NCBI GenBank assembly: GCA_019775845.1
Contig: JADQAV010000009.1
Span: 682,001-746,000, forward strand
From: Myrmaecium sp. VS I D KN 1
Taxonomy: Eukaryota > Ascomycota > Dothideomycetes > Valsariales > Valsariaceae
DNA: 64,000 bases
Direction: 5' to 3'
This document shows, in pieces, positions 11,415 through 22,978 of the stretch. Positions within the stretch are counted from its first letter, which is position 1. Every line of letters starts with the position of its first letter. Under the pieces are notes generated by a model. The model was not told the origin of the DNA, did not search any database, and saw only the letters and a program-made list of their open reading frames with translations. The translations under genes and the position numbers were made by a program.

Positions 11415-13875
11415 TCAAGAAAAACGCACGTTCATGCTACCACCGGGACGCGTCTCCCACGCGTAGCCCGTGTTGTAGTCACCCCGGGCCTGCGGCATCG
11501 GCGCACGGGTGTCATGCCTTCCTCCGCCCGCCTCAGGCGATCCGCCATCGAATGGCTGAGGAGGGGGAGGATAAGGGGAGCGGTTATATCCTGGTTGCTG
11601 TTGTCGGTATTGCACCGATTCCGGAGATCCGGTGCGGAGATCGTCTGGTGCCGTTGCAGACGGAGGGCTTCGATTCCAGGAGGCCGTCCCTGCGGCGGAT
11701 GATGTCTGCGGGTACGGAACCGATGCCGGCATTCGGACCGGGTAGGGCCGGTCGGCGGTCGAGGGGAGCGTAGGATATGGTGGTGTTCGTTGTTGCTGCT
11801 GCTGTTGCTGCGGCGCACTCGTTCGCGTGGTGGATGGATATGTCTGTTGAGAGCCCATTGTTGAAGGTGGACCGGACGTGGGAAGGAGGCGATGATAGAG
11901 CTGGGTAAGTAAGGCGGTGGACTCATGTTGGAACCGATCACGCCAATTGATGTAACCGAATCGAACTCCGAAGCGGGAGAGGATGCTCATGAAGTCGTTG
12001 ATGGCTTTGATGGCTCTGGACGTTGGGTCCGAATGTTCCTCCGGACCTGCTACAGGAGCGGGTAGTGGCGGCGGAGACACCTCGATGGGTGGAGATAAGG
12101 GATCCAATACTTCATCCAGGTCAGAAGGTTGAGTGTTCGCCGGCGGCGCAGGCGGAACGGGGTTCAATAGGACGTCCTGGTTGCGGATGAGCACGTCCAC
12201 AAACTGGCGTCCTGTCATGTACGTTCGCATCGCGTCACAGAAAGTCAAGGGCGGTTTGGTGTCGGCGGAAGTCGAAGTGATATAAGCCAGCATGTTGGTA
12301 GCGTAGGCGATGCAGTGCTCAAAGATCATACGCTGAGCATAGTTGCTGATCCTCGGGCATCGAGGGCTGGGGGAGAGCACATAAACGTAGCTATAAAGCA
12401 ATTCAAGCTCAAAGAACGCCCTAGTAGAGGGCAAAGTGGACTCCGGAATACTCTGAAACCATTCCGTCAAAGACTGGTAAGTCTTCCATAGGTACGGGTA
12501 AGGGTTCTCCCAAGCCTGGCGGCCCGACTGGAATAATCTTGTGTACCATTCTGACTGAAGCTCTCGTAGCTTGAAGAAAACCAGTGCTGCGTCGAAAGAT
12601 TGGAGCCACAAGTACGTTTTAGGCGACTTTTTGAGCGGCTGAATTGACTGCCCGAACGGCAAAGCTACGTTTGCAGAATCATCCGAGAAGGAAAATGCCC
12701 GCGTTTGAACTATTGCAGTAGATCTGCCTTGCGGTCAGCGGAATGCAACGACGAGCTCAGGGGGAGGCTAAACCTGTCAAGAGAATAAACACAATAGTAG
12801 ATTCTTCGCCGCAACTCAAGTTTGCTTTTGGATAGTCGAGCACTCTTTGACGGATCCTGATGCATGCCTAAGTCAACCATTGCTCGAGAAGCCGCCCCTA
12901 TCAGGGTCCAGCTATCAAAATGGTGGGGATCCATTGATGCATATTCGACAAGCAGCACGAGCGCTTGGATGCTGGAGACGAAGCCCGGATGCAACACGTC
13001 CTCAGCCTTCTCAAGCGCTGCGTTTAAATGGCCTACCGCATCCAGATAACGAGCGTCTCCCCTTTCGTCTGAAAGGGCAAGCGATGAGATGGCCAGAACC
13101 ATTCGCACTGTCCATATGTCGAAGGGAGATGCTTTGCTCGAGTCAGAGTGGTATACTGCATCTACGGAAGTATAGAGGCTAGCCTCTTCAAATATGGGTA
13201 AGAGAATAAATATGGTGTTTAAATAGTGCTGTATTAGTGGGGTTGCAGCGTAGCGTGGAGGCAGTGGCTTGGTCAGTCTGGCCGGGAGAGCTTCCTTGGA
13301 ACTCGCGGCAAGTATTAATCGGGCGTATGACATCTGTGACGTAAAGCCGTGGAAGTCTCTTGCAGTAGCATTGACGGCACTGAAGGTTGGCAGATCAGCA
13401 ACGTGAAGCGCAACAATATTGAGGCAACATACAGCAACCCAAAATCCGACACCAGATCATCGATTTCTGAGGCTTCTTTCCTTCTTTCCGCTCGTCTATT
13501 CTCTGGTGCCCTTCTGAGATCGGATGCAAGCGACGGTCGAGGGGCCATAGATATGTCCGCGTCGGTCATGATGGTGGAAGATAGCCGCCTTGATCTAGCC
13601 TCCGCCAGCTTTTTCTCGAGCCTCTCCACTCTCGTTTCCAGTGTCGTGACATAGCTTCGCTCCTTCCCACGTGCAAATTCATCGTTGGTGCTCAAGCATT
13701 CTGCTGCTCTGTTGGCCTTTTCACAGGCGGTACAAGCCGGCAGCTTGCCGTCACACTTGACTTTAGCAGACCGGCATCGCGAGCACGCAGCGACGGACCG
13801 GCTGACGCGTAGCAAAGGCGTCTCCAGCACCATCAGATCGCCTGCGAAGGGAAAAGAAAAGGGATCTGTTTCCAT
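11415..13875 (-). CDS. Zn2Cys6 transcription factor with fungal_trans domain
   Basis: Three exons (13875-13433, 13379-12774, 12723-11415; introns 53 and 50 nt) encode 785 aa. The zinc cluster uses Cys31, 34, 41, 48, 51 and 60 (spacing 2-6-6-2-8) and is followed by a coiled-coil heptad region (LETRVERLEKKLAEA) for dimerisation. Splicing restores two family segments: LLAVNATARDFHGFTSQMSY at the first join and SLDRSTAIVQTRAFSFSDD at the second. The middle is a fungal_trans regulatory domain. The C-terminal 150 residues are Pro/Ser/Gln-rich, with a Gln run, as in activation domains. Target genes are unknown. It is divergent from a second Zn2Cys6 gene across about 2 kb. Confidence 0.9.
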
Positions 13876-15918
13876 ATCTTCAGGTCAATAACTGTAATTC
13901 CAATGACTGCAGAACATGGTCCCTCAAGGTTGGGACAAGCGATGGCACAGTAGAGGGATCGGCGACGAAAAGCAGAATGAGAATGGCAGTGAAAGTAAGC
14001 AAACCCCATGGCACGGGAACAAGCAAACACCTGAGGCTGCGGCTGCGGCTGAGAAGCAATGGTAAGAGACTTGAATCAGCCTGAAGCCGAGGCAGCGTGA
14101 CATCATTGCCCTGCTCGCCGTCCAGACATAGGAGGAACGGTCACTCCAGCCAGGTTGAGATGGACGCCCGGGGACAGTGGTACTACGGCGACAAGGAAAA
14201 GGGGGACAGTTCACTCACCTTTCGACGTAGGCGGTCGCTCCTCGCGTCACCCACAGACGGGTGGGACGGTCAAAGGATGCTCACGGGCAGCGGAGCAACG
14301 CACACAAGCAGCGCAGGGCACGGGAGGAGAGAGACGGTCAGCCTCGAAACCCCCTTGTTCTTCGTCCCTTTGACCAGCTCGTATTGGCTTATGCGGGATG
14401 GGGTCCAGAGTTGGAGCAGAATGTCAGCAGAACCGCGCCGCTCAGCAAGCAGCTTTTGTCAGCGCAGCTGGGATTCGTTCGAAGACCGTCGCTCAGGGCA
14501 TTAACAGGCAGGAGATGGGGAGGTGAGGATGCTGCTAGAGATCCAAGTGAGGCAACCGTCGACCGACGACGACGAAGGACAAACCACAAACAGGAGGAGA
14601 GAGAGATTGATGGCGAGCGACACAGCGGATGGGAATGGATGTGTAGTGTACTCGTGCAGTGCGGCGCCAAAGTCGCTGTGGCTCCCCCGCCGCCTGTGTA
14701 ATCGGCCTGACAGAGGTCCTCGAGAGAGGTAAATTACTCTTTTGAGAGGAGGGCGGCAGGAGAGGCGGAAGGGAAGGCAGTTGTGGTTAGTCGGATTGCC
14801 CACCCGGTAGCGCAAACAGGCGGGTAGGGCAACGTTCGTAGTGTGAAGACAGTCGAAGCTTAGCGGTGAGCTCGGTCGTGGTGGACGCGGGGCGGGGCAT
14901 GGCGTGGCATGGCATGGGTCGAATAGCGCGGGCAGGGATGGGCGATCTCGAGTCCATCAGGTTCCCATTCAACTCTCCAGGGTAGGTAAATATTTACATA
15001 CCTATTCACAAACCTAGTGTCCCATTGAATATTGCCTTCAGGTACAAATCTGTATGGAGTACTAGGTGAGTACCACGTACACAGTACGTAATTACTACAC
15101 GAGTACTAATATGTAAGACTTGGCTATCCGGCTACAGTGATTGCGATACATTCCTACATACTACTGCAGGTAATCTAACAAATCCGCACGGGCGAGGCAG
15201 GACGGCAGGCATGGGCCGGCGGGCTCGGTCTCCTGTCGGTCTCGCCAGCGGTCGATCGGCCCAGCCCAGCAGCCCAGCAGCCCAGCGACTTTCAACCCCG
15301 CGCGCGCCCGGACACGGCACTACTGCTGTCGCGAAAGCACGAGCGTACCCGTAGAACTTGGACTCCTAGGAGTATGCCCGTATGGTAGTCCGGTATCGTA
15401 GCCTGCCAGTGCTTGCCCATCTCTCTCCCGCCCAAACTTCTGCATCTCCATTCTTTTTTTCTCGCCGGCCTCGGGCTCTGTCCCTCGCACTGGAGACCCT
15501 GCTTTTGGATTCGGTGACTGCCAATCCCCTCAGGCCGTAATGTGCTCCCCGCCAGAGGAGAACCTAATGCCGTCCGGTGTGGCCCTGTCATTCCTCCTGT
15601 AATCCTCCGCGACTGCCTGGCAGCGATCCCCCTCTCCCCTGTCTCCTCTCCCCGGGCTCGTGGCCTCTATCAGCACGCCCTTCCAACCTCAGGTAGACCG
15701 TCGTGCCCTCTTCTGTTTGTCTCCCGCGGCACCCCTTCCCCGACCTGTGCGACGTGAACCTCTTGGGTACTTCAACAGAGCTTGGCCTGGCCAATCCGCC
15801 GTTGCTTTTTCTTGGGCATGGATCATCGTGCGAGGCGGACCACCGCGCATCACACTCCCGCTCATCGCCGTCCCTTCTTCACTTGACCATCGTCTGGAAT
15901 CCCGCGGAGACCTTGACG
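13876..15918. other. 2-kb spacer between two divergent transcription factor genes
   Basis: Expected to carry both promoters and leaders. A C/T-rich leader precedes the right-hand gene, and a patch rich in GTAC/TAC words lies at about 15055-15175. Open frames at 14100-14700 overlap on several frames and show no domain, so I do not call a gene. Confidence 0.55.
15818..15886 (+). promoter_or_regulatory. Candidate upstream ORF of second Zn2Cys6 gene
   Basis: A 22-codon ATG-to-TGA reading frame ends 32 nt before the main ATG at 15919. If the transcript starts upstream, it could reduce translation of the regulator. Whether it lies in the leader is unknown. Confidence 0.35.
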
Positions 15919-18571
15919 ATGGACCCGTTCTCCCTGCGAAGACCAGCGACCCAGGTCAGACGAGAGGGGAGCACTCGCGCGTCGGAGGATCTAGCGCCTC
16001 CCCGCATTGCCCACACTCTGGCCGCGTGCACTCGTTGCAGAACTGTAAGCTCCCTTACGGTTGATGTGCTTGATGGCGCATTCGTCCATGTTCCGGGTGT
16101 TCTTTCCCCAGAGACTAACGACGAGCTCGCAGAGGAAGACAAGATGCGATCCCGGTCTCCCCCGGTGCACACCCTGTGAACGCACGAATTCCCACTGCGA
16201 GTACTTCGACCACGTCAAAAACCTCCATGTCCCAAGAAATTATGTCGTCCACCTCCAGCATCGGGTCCGAGATCTGGAGAGAGAGTTGGCAGAGCTGGAG
16301 AAGGACGAGCAGGAACCGGACGCGGAGGATGTCATGCGTGGAGCCGCGGCCGTGCGGATTCAGGAGAGCGACGAGTCGAAATTCCTTGGGCCGTCAAGCG
16401 GGATCGCCATTACACGACTCGTAATGCAGCTAGCGAAGCAGTTTACGGACACCCAGAAGATATCAGACATTGTGCCTGAGGCAAGGCAACGTCTCATCAA
16501 GGAGACTTTCGCGCAAGAAGAAGGAAAGCCGACGTCGAAGACGTACCCATTGATCAGTGACGTTCCGGCAGAGAACCTGCCAACCCCGGAGTTGACCAAT
16601 CTCCTCGTCCAGCTCTTTTATATGAAAGGTGCGTTGAATCCTTCGGACATCGAATGCCATCGTTCTGACCGACCTACAGTACATCCGATGTATCCCATCT
16701 TCCACGAACCCACCTTCTCACAGGATGTCAAGGACGTCTACGCTGGCTCAAGGGATCCGTATCAAAACTTCTGTCTTCGTATGGTAATCGCAATTAGTCT
16801 TCAAAGGATGGACACTCAGTATGCCGGGCTTGCGGACAGTTACTACTTAGCAGCATTGCAATTCCTCGAAGCGTCCGTGAAGCCTATGGATCTTCGAACT
16901 CTGCAATGCTTTGCCCTCATCGCCGGATATTCACTTCTCACTCCAACGAGGACTGCAGTGTATTACATCATAGGCATGGCTGTGAGACTTGTCCAAGCGC
17001 TGGGGCTGAACGAAGAAAAGACTATCATCTCCGCTGGGGGAGGCCAACGTGCCGATCCCTTGGAGGTTGACATGCGCCGGAGGATGTTCTGGATTGTATT
17101 GGTCATGGAATGCGGCTTGTCCCACAGTCTCGGTCGGCCATGCATGCTGGCCACGAAGCAAGAGCATATCGACGTCAAGTTTCATCAACTTGTAGATGAT
17201 GTCTACATCGCACGGGAAGGTATCTTACCTACTGCGCCGACCTCCTTGAAGAAGTGGATAGCCGTACACTTCTTCAAGATGAGGATGTTGCAGCTTGAGA
17301 TACGGAGAACACTGTATCAGAAGAAAAGGCCGATGCCGGTCGATGACTCTGACCCCTGGTTCAAGCAAATGGAGGCTAAAATGATCGAGTGGAGAGATAG
17401 CGGTCCGGAGACAGATGAAGGATCCGGACTGAACAAGATCTGGTATGGCCTCTTCCTCTGTTTGGGTTTTGAAAAAACCGCTACTAACAGTTCTTACAGG
17501 TTCATCGGCCGATACAATACCATGATCGTCTTCCTATTCCGGCCTTCTCCGCAGGTTCCGAGGCCTTCTCTTCGTGCCGCGACTCTCTGCTATGAAGCAT
17601 GCGAGTTTAACATCCACATGCAACGTGAGCAGATCCAGACTCGCTCCGTGGAGATGACTTGGATATTCACGCAATCCATCTTCATGTGCATCAACACAAT
17701 GCTGTGGACCTTGTCTTACTCGGAAGTTCGGCGTCAACATAGTCGCGACCAAGTGCAACGACATTTGTTGGTCGCTTTAGAAGCGATCAGGTTGGCATCT
17801 GAACGGTGGCCAGGGGTAGCTTCAGCCATAGAACTGTACCGGAACCTGATCGACGCTTGCATGAAGATATATGATAAGGACGGGGACATCAACATTGCGG
17901 CCGGCTCGCCTTCTGATATTGCCTCCATTTCTTCTTCTTCGAATCAGATGGACAATCTGAACAGGTCACGCACCACAAGTCCCACAACAATTTACTCGCC
18001 TTCTATGGTAACCCCGCCGGAGAGGCAAACCGGTCCTTTTGGCCACATCTCCCCTGATCGTCCTATATATTTCGACAGCCCCCAAAAGGCAACTCCTCAA
18101 TCACAGACAGCATCCCCAAACCAGGTTTCGGCCCCTCGGTTTCCACCCGTATCTGCTTCTGCACCAAGCACAGGCACAAATACCGCTGGCGCAGGGTATC
18201 GGAGTGCAGATCCAGCCATAAATCTCGCCTCAAGTGCCCAGTTCAACCCACTCCCTGCAACCTTCGCCGAACTTCCATCTTGGAGGCCGTCATTCTCATT
18301 ACCGCACCAGCAAGGCACATATGCCATGCCACCCGTCACGCAGGCACTCCAAAGCCCCGCCTTCAACGGTTTCCAGCCATGGTCCGGCGCCGACAACATC
18401 GAGACCATCCTCGCCGACCAGCCCCAATGGACATGCGATGTTCCGGAGATGAGGCTAAGCTACGAGCAGCAGCATGAGCTGATGCACGACCTGGAAACGA
18501 GCGGCACCAGCCAGATCCAAAACATGATCCAGCAGAGCATCTCCATCTTCGGCTCCCGGGGCAGCACATGA
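15919..18571 (+). CDS. Zn2Cys6 transcription factor with fungal_trans domain
   Basis: Four exons are inferred (15919-16044, 16133-16628, 16680-17442, 17500-18571), giving 818 aa. The first intron falls inside the zinc cluster; joining it gives Cys37, 40, 47, 54, 57 and 64 with 2-6-6-2-6 spacing. A leucine-rich coiled coil follows (VVHLQHRVRDLERELAELEK), then a fungal_trans domain, including HPMYPIFHEPTF and WFIGRYNTMIVFLFRPSPQ across two spliced joins. Introns 2 and 3 are 51 and 57 nt, both multiples of three without stops; intron 3 has a textbook CTACTAAC branch site. The Ser/Pro/Gln-rich C-terminus resembles an activation region. Targets are unknown, and it is not closely related to its divergent neighbour beyond the shared domains. 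Confidence 0.88.
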
Positions 18572-20191
18572 AGGATCGCGGATCGAATCCCATACAACCA
18601 AACTCCACGGCTGCGCTACAGGCACCACCGTTACGTTAGGGATTTCGCCGTAAGCCCTATTCAATTGCCAAGCCGTCAGCTCAATAAGGGGTTGGGGGGT
18701 CCAGATGCTTTAGCGCTTACCCAAGTCCTCGGCCGTGGGCAGGGGCTGCATGAAGGAAGTGATTGCTGACACCGACTCCAACCAATTGACTCCTCTAAGG
18801 ACGACACCGTATCTGCGGCGTGACGTCGAAAGCAACGGCCCCAACGGCGCTTCTTCAGGTCCAGCGATTGCGAACTGCGGTCAGGGGCCTCCCTCCTATC
18901 TGAGGCCTGGCCACCACACCCTTCCGGATCTCGTAAATGAATCCCGTCGGCGGGATGTCACCTCGAGGGGAGGCTCGTTTTCCTGCTATCCGCTCCACCG
19001 CCGTTGCTCGCTCGAATAGGCATTGGCCAGATGTGCTTGATGGCGCTCCCGTGAACAAGGCCGCTCGAAGGAGGCCGCTTGAGCTTTATTCCTATAACAC
19101 GCCCCGAGACCAGGGCCCTGGCTGTGCGCTTCGCGCGCGCGCCACCCGTCGTGTCACATTCACGAAGGCAGCGCTCGGTCTTGCGGGTCTTTCACCGTCA
19201 GTCCGCGCGTTAATCCTCCCGATGATTAATCGATTTTTCGCTTGGCTTTTCTTCGGTGGAAGAGGCATCCGCAACTTAGGTAGGATTTTGTAATATCCTA
19301 CGAAGATCCGAGGTCTTCATTTGGACGATCTGGGCCCATTGTTCACCCCTCCAGGGGCAGGGGGATTTCTTCTTTCTTCCCTCGGTTGTTCTTCTTGTCC
19401 GACCTTCACTACATCATGTATACGGGCACTCTTGTTTTACTAATAGCGGATCGTTGTGTAAGCTTGTTCCACTTCATTCCCCCTTCCCCATGGTTATGGG
19501 AAGGGCATATACCCCCAAACCATCACTCCCCCCAACCACCAGCACTGCTCGGTATACTATAGCTTGGAATCTCACAATGGTTATTCCACGTCGAAGGCAA
19601 TTCCATCTTCTACCTCCCTCCTACTCCCTTTCGATCTTCCTCATTCTCCGTTGAGTTTAGGTCACCCTGCATACTCGGTTCGCGGTGGAAGTAGCATTTG
19701 AGTACCTCCTCTAGCTCTCTTAATTCTCTTCCTCTGACTTGGTCGTAGGGGGCGTCCCTTTGAATATTTTGTTATATGGGAAGAAAATCTTTATATCCAT
19801 GCATCTTTAATTATTTATCTATCTTCGACTTTATTCTGATTGGACGATTGGATGGGATCATGGTGCATGTATTTATTTTGACCCGATCTATGTTGTAGGA
19901 ATAGCTCGTCTATACCTGAGAGAGAGCCCTGCTTAATAAGCAAGGTCGATGTCGGGACCTGCATCTACGCCACACGGATGGCTTCTTTTTCTCGCCACTG
20001 CACAGCCACCTTCCACCTCCCCGCAGATGGTTATAAGAAGAGCTCACGGAAGCCACCCTTTCCTCTAGCGCACTTCCAACACCTCACTGTCCTCACAGCC
20101 AACCTCATAACTTTCGAAAAACCTCCTCGTCTTAGCCAAAAAAAGTCAACCCAAAACTCCATCAATTCCTCCCGTCGAGACGTAATCCACG
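18572..20191. other. Intergenic region
   Basis: 3' region of the second Zn2Cys6 gene and 5' region of the small 66-aa gene. There is an alternating GC/CG patch at about 19125-19145 and CT-rich runs. A frame at 18937-19293 has no features of a real protein. No RNA gene is seen. Confidence 0.5.
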
Positions 20192-20392
20192 ATGCCTCTC
20201 TCCGCGTACTCCACCGAGCAGCAACAGCAGCAGTCTGCGAACGCCACCTCCACCTCCACCGCCACATCCAGTCAAACCACGACGACGGTGCCGTACGCGC
20301 AGCAGCCGAAGACGGAAGCTGAGCGCGAGGCCGAACGGTTGTATGAGGAGCGCATGGAGGAGGAATATGCCAAGCGGGAGGGTGGCGCGTAG
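20192..20392 (+). CDS. Small conserved-looking 66-aa protein
   Basis: A single exon of 66 aa. The first half is Gln/Ser/Thr-rich (a Q run at residues 10-14). The last 25 residues are strongly charged and helical (AEREAERLYEERMEEEYAKR, ending GGA). There is no signal peptide, membrane segment or known motif. I think similar short proteins with this acidic-basic tail occur across Pezizomycotina, but that is recollection, not a search. ATG context is good (CACGATGCC). Its 3' end faces the DUF4202 gene 266 bp away. Confidence 0.65.
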   Translation: MPLSAYSTEQQQQQSANATSTSTATSSQTTTTVPYAQQPKTEAEREAERLYEERMEEEYAKREGGA

Positions 20393-20658
20393 TGGCGCAT
20401 ATGAGATGGATGGATAGAGGGAGAGTGTGGAGCGCAGGTCGGGATAGGCAATAACGATGACGATGATGCGATACCCTTGGCTTTAAATTGGCTTTGTTGA
20501 TGAGAGGAAACGAAGTGAAAGAGGACCTGCGCTCCTCGCTTTTCGCTAGAATTCAATGGATATATGTTTCTTCTCATTTTGATTTTTCTTTTTTTCTTCG
20601 CGCCGTCAGAAGACGTAGACACTGTTTGCCTTCCTGCTTTTTCTTAACCACCACAACT

Positions 20659-21240
20659 TCACCCCGCCAAAGCTTTCTGAACGAGCTCCGCCGCCCGTCC
20701 GTCGAAGGGGATCTCGAGCGCCATGCTGTGCCCCCGCTCCGACATCTTCCCCCACGTCTTGCGCAGGATAGCAATGACCTTATCATCCTCATCCCGGTGC
20801 GCGTCAAGGAACGCATCGAACCGGTCGTCGAGGAAGACGAGGCAGGCGACGTCCTCGAGCGCCTGAACCTCCTCATCCCGCCTCAGATCCTCCTTACGGA
20901 TCAGAGCGGCGACGCGGTCCGCGTCCGGATCCGAGTAGCCGCTCTCGACACAGATCGCCCGCGCCTGCGCCGCCTGCCGCCGTTGGAGGGCGGTCCGCCA
21001 GGCGTGGTAACCGGGGCGGGTCATGGGGTACCTCGCGCGGGGGACCTCCCACCGGCGGAGGTGCTGGGCGCGGGCGGCGAGTCGCAGGGCCTCGGAGGCG
21101 TCGGGCGCGCGCCGGGCGAGGTAGGCGGTCATCTTGCGGGCGTAGTCCAGCTCGTCCGGGACGCCGGCCGCGGTCGTGGTCGGGTCGAGGGCGTGGGCGG
21201 CGTCGATGGCGGCCAGCGCTTGTTCAAACGGCGTGGACAT
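20659..21240 (-). CDS. DUF4202 domain protein
   Basis: An intronless 193-aa protein matching the DUF4202 family over nearly its whole length: WEVPRARYPMTRPGYHAWRT near residue 68, VESGYSDPDADRVAALIRKE, VQALEDVACLVFLDDRF and ILRKTWGKMSERGHSMAL. The family occurs in bacteria and fungi; several His/Asp/Glu positions recall an HD-like helical fold, but no reaction is established. The codons are very GC-rich. It is divergent from the C2H2 gene across 335 bp, so the two may share a promoter. Confidence 0.9.
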   Translation of the reverse strand: MSTPFEQALAAIDAAHALDPTTTAAGVPDELDYARKMTAYLARRAPDASEALRLAARAQHLRRWEVPRARYPMTRPGYHAWRTALQRRQAAQARAICVESGYSDPDADRVAALIRKEDLRRDEEVQALEDVACLVFLDDRFDAFLDAHRDEDDKVIAILRKTWGKMSERGHSMALEIPFDGRAAELVQKALAG

Positions 21241-21575
21241 TGTGTGGGCATGTTCATACAGGATCGTCAGGGCGCATCTTGTTCTTTATATTTTTTGCGC
21301 ATGTCATCAATTTTTGTGTCGAATGACAGAGCGTTGGACTGTCATCATCCCATAATCGAATCATCTGTCTCGGCGGAGAGGCGGGCATGCCAAGCCGGGA
21401 TCTTTCCTAGGAGCAGCAGTCCGGCAGCGAACGGGATTTCCCGCCAAGGGGCACCGCGCAGATCTCGAACTCCCCCGAACATCTCACGTCCTCCCCCCCA
21501 GCAGGACCTGTTAAACTACCACCACACTAACGCGAGAACCCCCCGAATACAACGCGAGCCCACGGCGTGATCACG
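21241..21575. other. Divergent promoter region
   Basis: Spacer between the DUF4202 gene (-) and the C2H2 gene (+). No distinct element is seen. Confidence 0.5.
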
Positions 21576-22978
21576 ATGGCCGCTTCGAGCTCCGGCCTGG
21601 CCTCGCCGCTGAACAATGTACCGCCGGACATCGCCCTTCACCGCGAGCGCCTGTTCACGCTCGAGGAGCCTGTCCACTTCACACCCGCCGTCTGGGACAA
21701 GTACTGGCCCTTCATCGACAACGTCTGGTGCGTCCACCAGCGCAACGACCGCGCGAACCCGAATGGCTTGACCAAGATCTACGGCGCCTGTCGCCTGCAC
21801 CGCAAGACCAACTTCCCCCTCCCGCCGGTCCATGAGAACAGCCGGCCGCGGGTGCGGCGCGAAGGGGGCACCTGCCACGCCAAAATCCGCGTCACCATCC
21901 TGCCCGACGGGCGCAAGTTCATCGAGCGGATGGGCGAGCCGCACACGCACGACCTCGACCACATCGACTCCATCAAGCGGCCGAGCGGCGTGCGGAACCT
22001 GGTCCTGGACGACTTCTTCAAGTCGTGGGAGCAGCCGGGTGCCATCCTAGCCTTCCTGAGGGATGATGCGACCCGGCGCGACGATGGCCGGGACGTGTTG
22101 CGGGAAGCGGGCGGGCGGTACCTGACGAAGCAGGAGATCAACAATATCATGAACAGCGCGTTGAAGCGGCTGTACCCCGGCGCGGACGTGTCCGAAGTCA
22201 AGTATGCTTCTTGCCCACCTTTGACCCAATCTGTCGCGAACTGCGCCTCTAACCGTGTGATAGGAAGACGTTGGACAAGTACAAAAACATGACGACGTGC
22301 AAGTACAAAGGTTGCGTTGCGCCGGCCTTTCCTGATGTGAAGGCGTTGATGGAGCACCGGAAGACGGTGCACGGGTTCGCCTCGCACGATCACAGCGACA
22401 AGCAGTACGCCTGTCCGGAGAAGACGTGCTGGAGAAGGAAGAAGTCGAAGGGCTTCGCGACGCTCCTGGGCCTGGAAGAGCACATGCGATCCGCTCACGG
22501 GAAAGATCCCGCTTCCCTCGAGGAGTCGTCCGTAAACATCGACCCGGAGCTCCAGCTCGATCTGCCGGACCTGCAAAATTCCATCACGCAGGATCCCATG
22601 ACGCCGGCGTCCAGCACGCCCGGCGCCGACTTCTCCGCGCTTTCGGGCGCGCTGAACTTTCAATCCACGCCTGCACAGCCGCAGCAGCCACAGCCGGTCG
22701 AACTGACGGAGCAGCAGAAGAGAAATTTGCACTATCGCATCTCGCGGCTGGAGATCGAACGGACCAAGCTTGACAACGAGATTGCACGGCTGAAGCGTCA
22801 GTTGCATGGAGAGCAACCTGGGGAGGCGTCCGCGCCCGCGTCCGGGGTCCCCGGTGGAGATCAAGAGGGAATGCAAGTGGTGGCTGGAGATCCTAATGGG
22901 GATCCATCTGAAGAGCAGCCTGGCAACCCGCTCGAAGAGACCCACCTCGACCTTGGGGAGCAGCAGATGACCGGTTGA
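21576..22978 (+). CDS. C2H2 zinc-finger protein with WRKY-GCM1/FAR1-like N-terminal domain
   Basis: Two exons (21576-22201, 22264-22978; 62-nt intron) encode 446 aa. Residues about 30-130 read like the N-terminal DNA-binding domain of Mutator-like transposases and FAR1 proteins (WRKY-GCM1 fold): WCVHQR, then GTCHAKIRV, then an HTH metal-ligand pair. The region after it (RNLVLDDFF, GAILAFLRD, LTKQEINNIMNSALK) recalls the helical segment before a MULE catalytic core. No transposase core follows. Instead there are two C2H2 fingers (about 221-245 with CKYKGC, about 262-292 with CPEKTC) and a coiled coil (ISRLEIERTKLDNEIARLKR). The likely role is nuclear DNA binding. Domestication from a transposase is an inference. 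Confidence 0.85.

Noticed and set aside
14100-14700. Overlapping open frames in the transcription-factor spacer
   Set aside because: Several frames are open at once, which reflects base composition; none has a domain or convincing splice sites.
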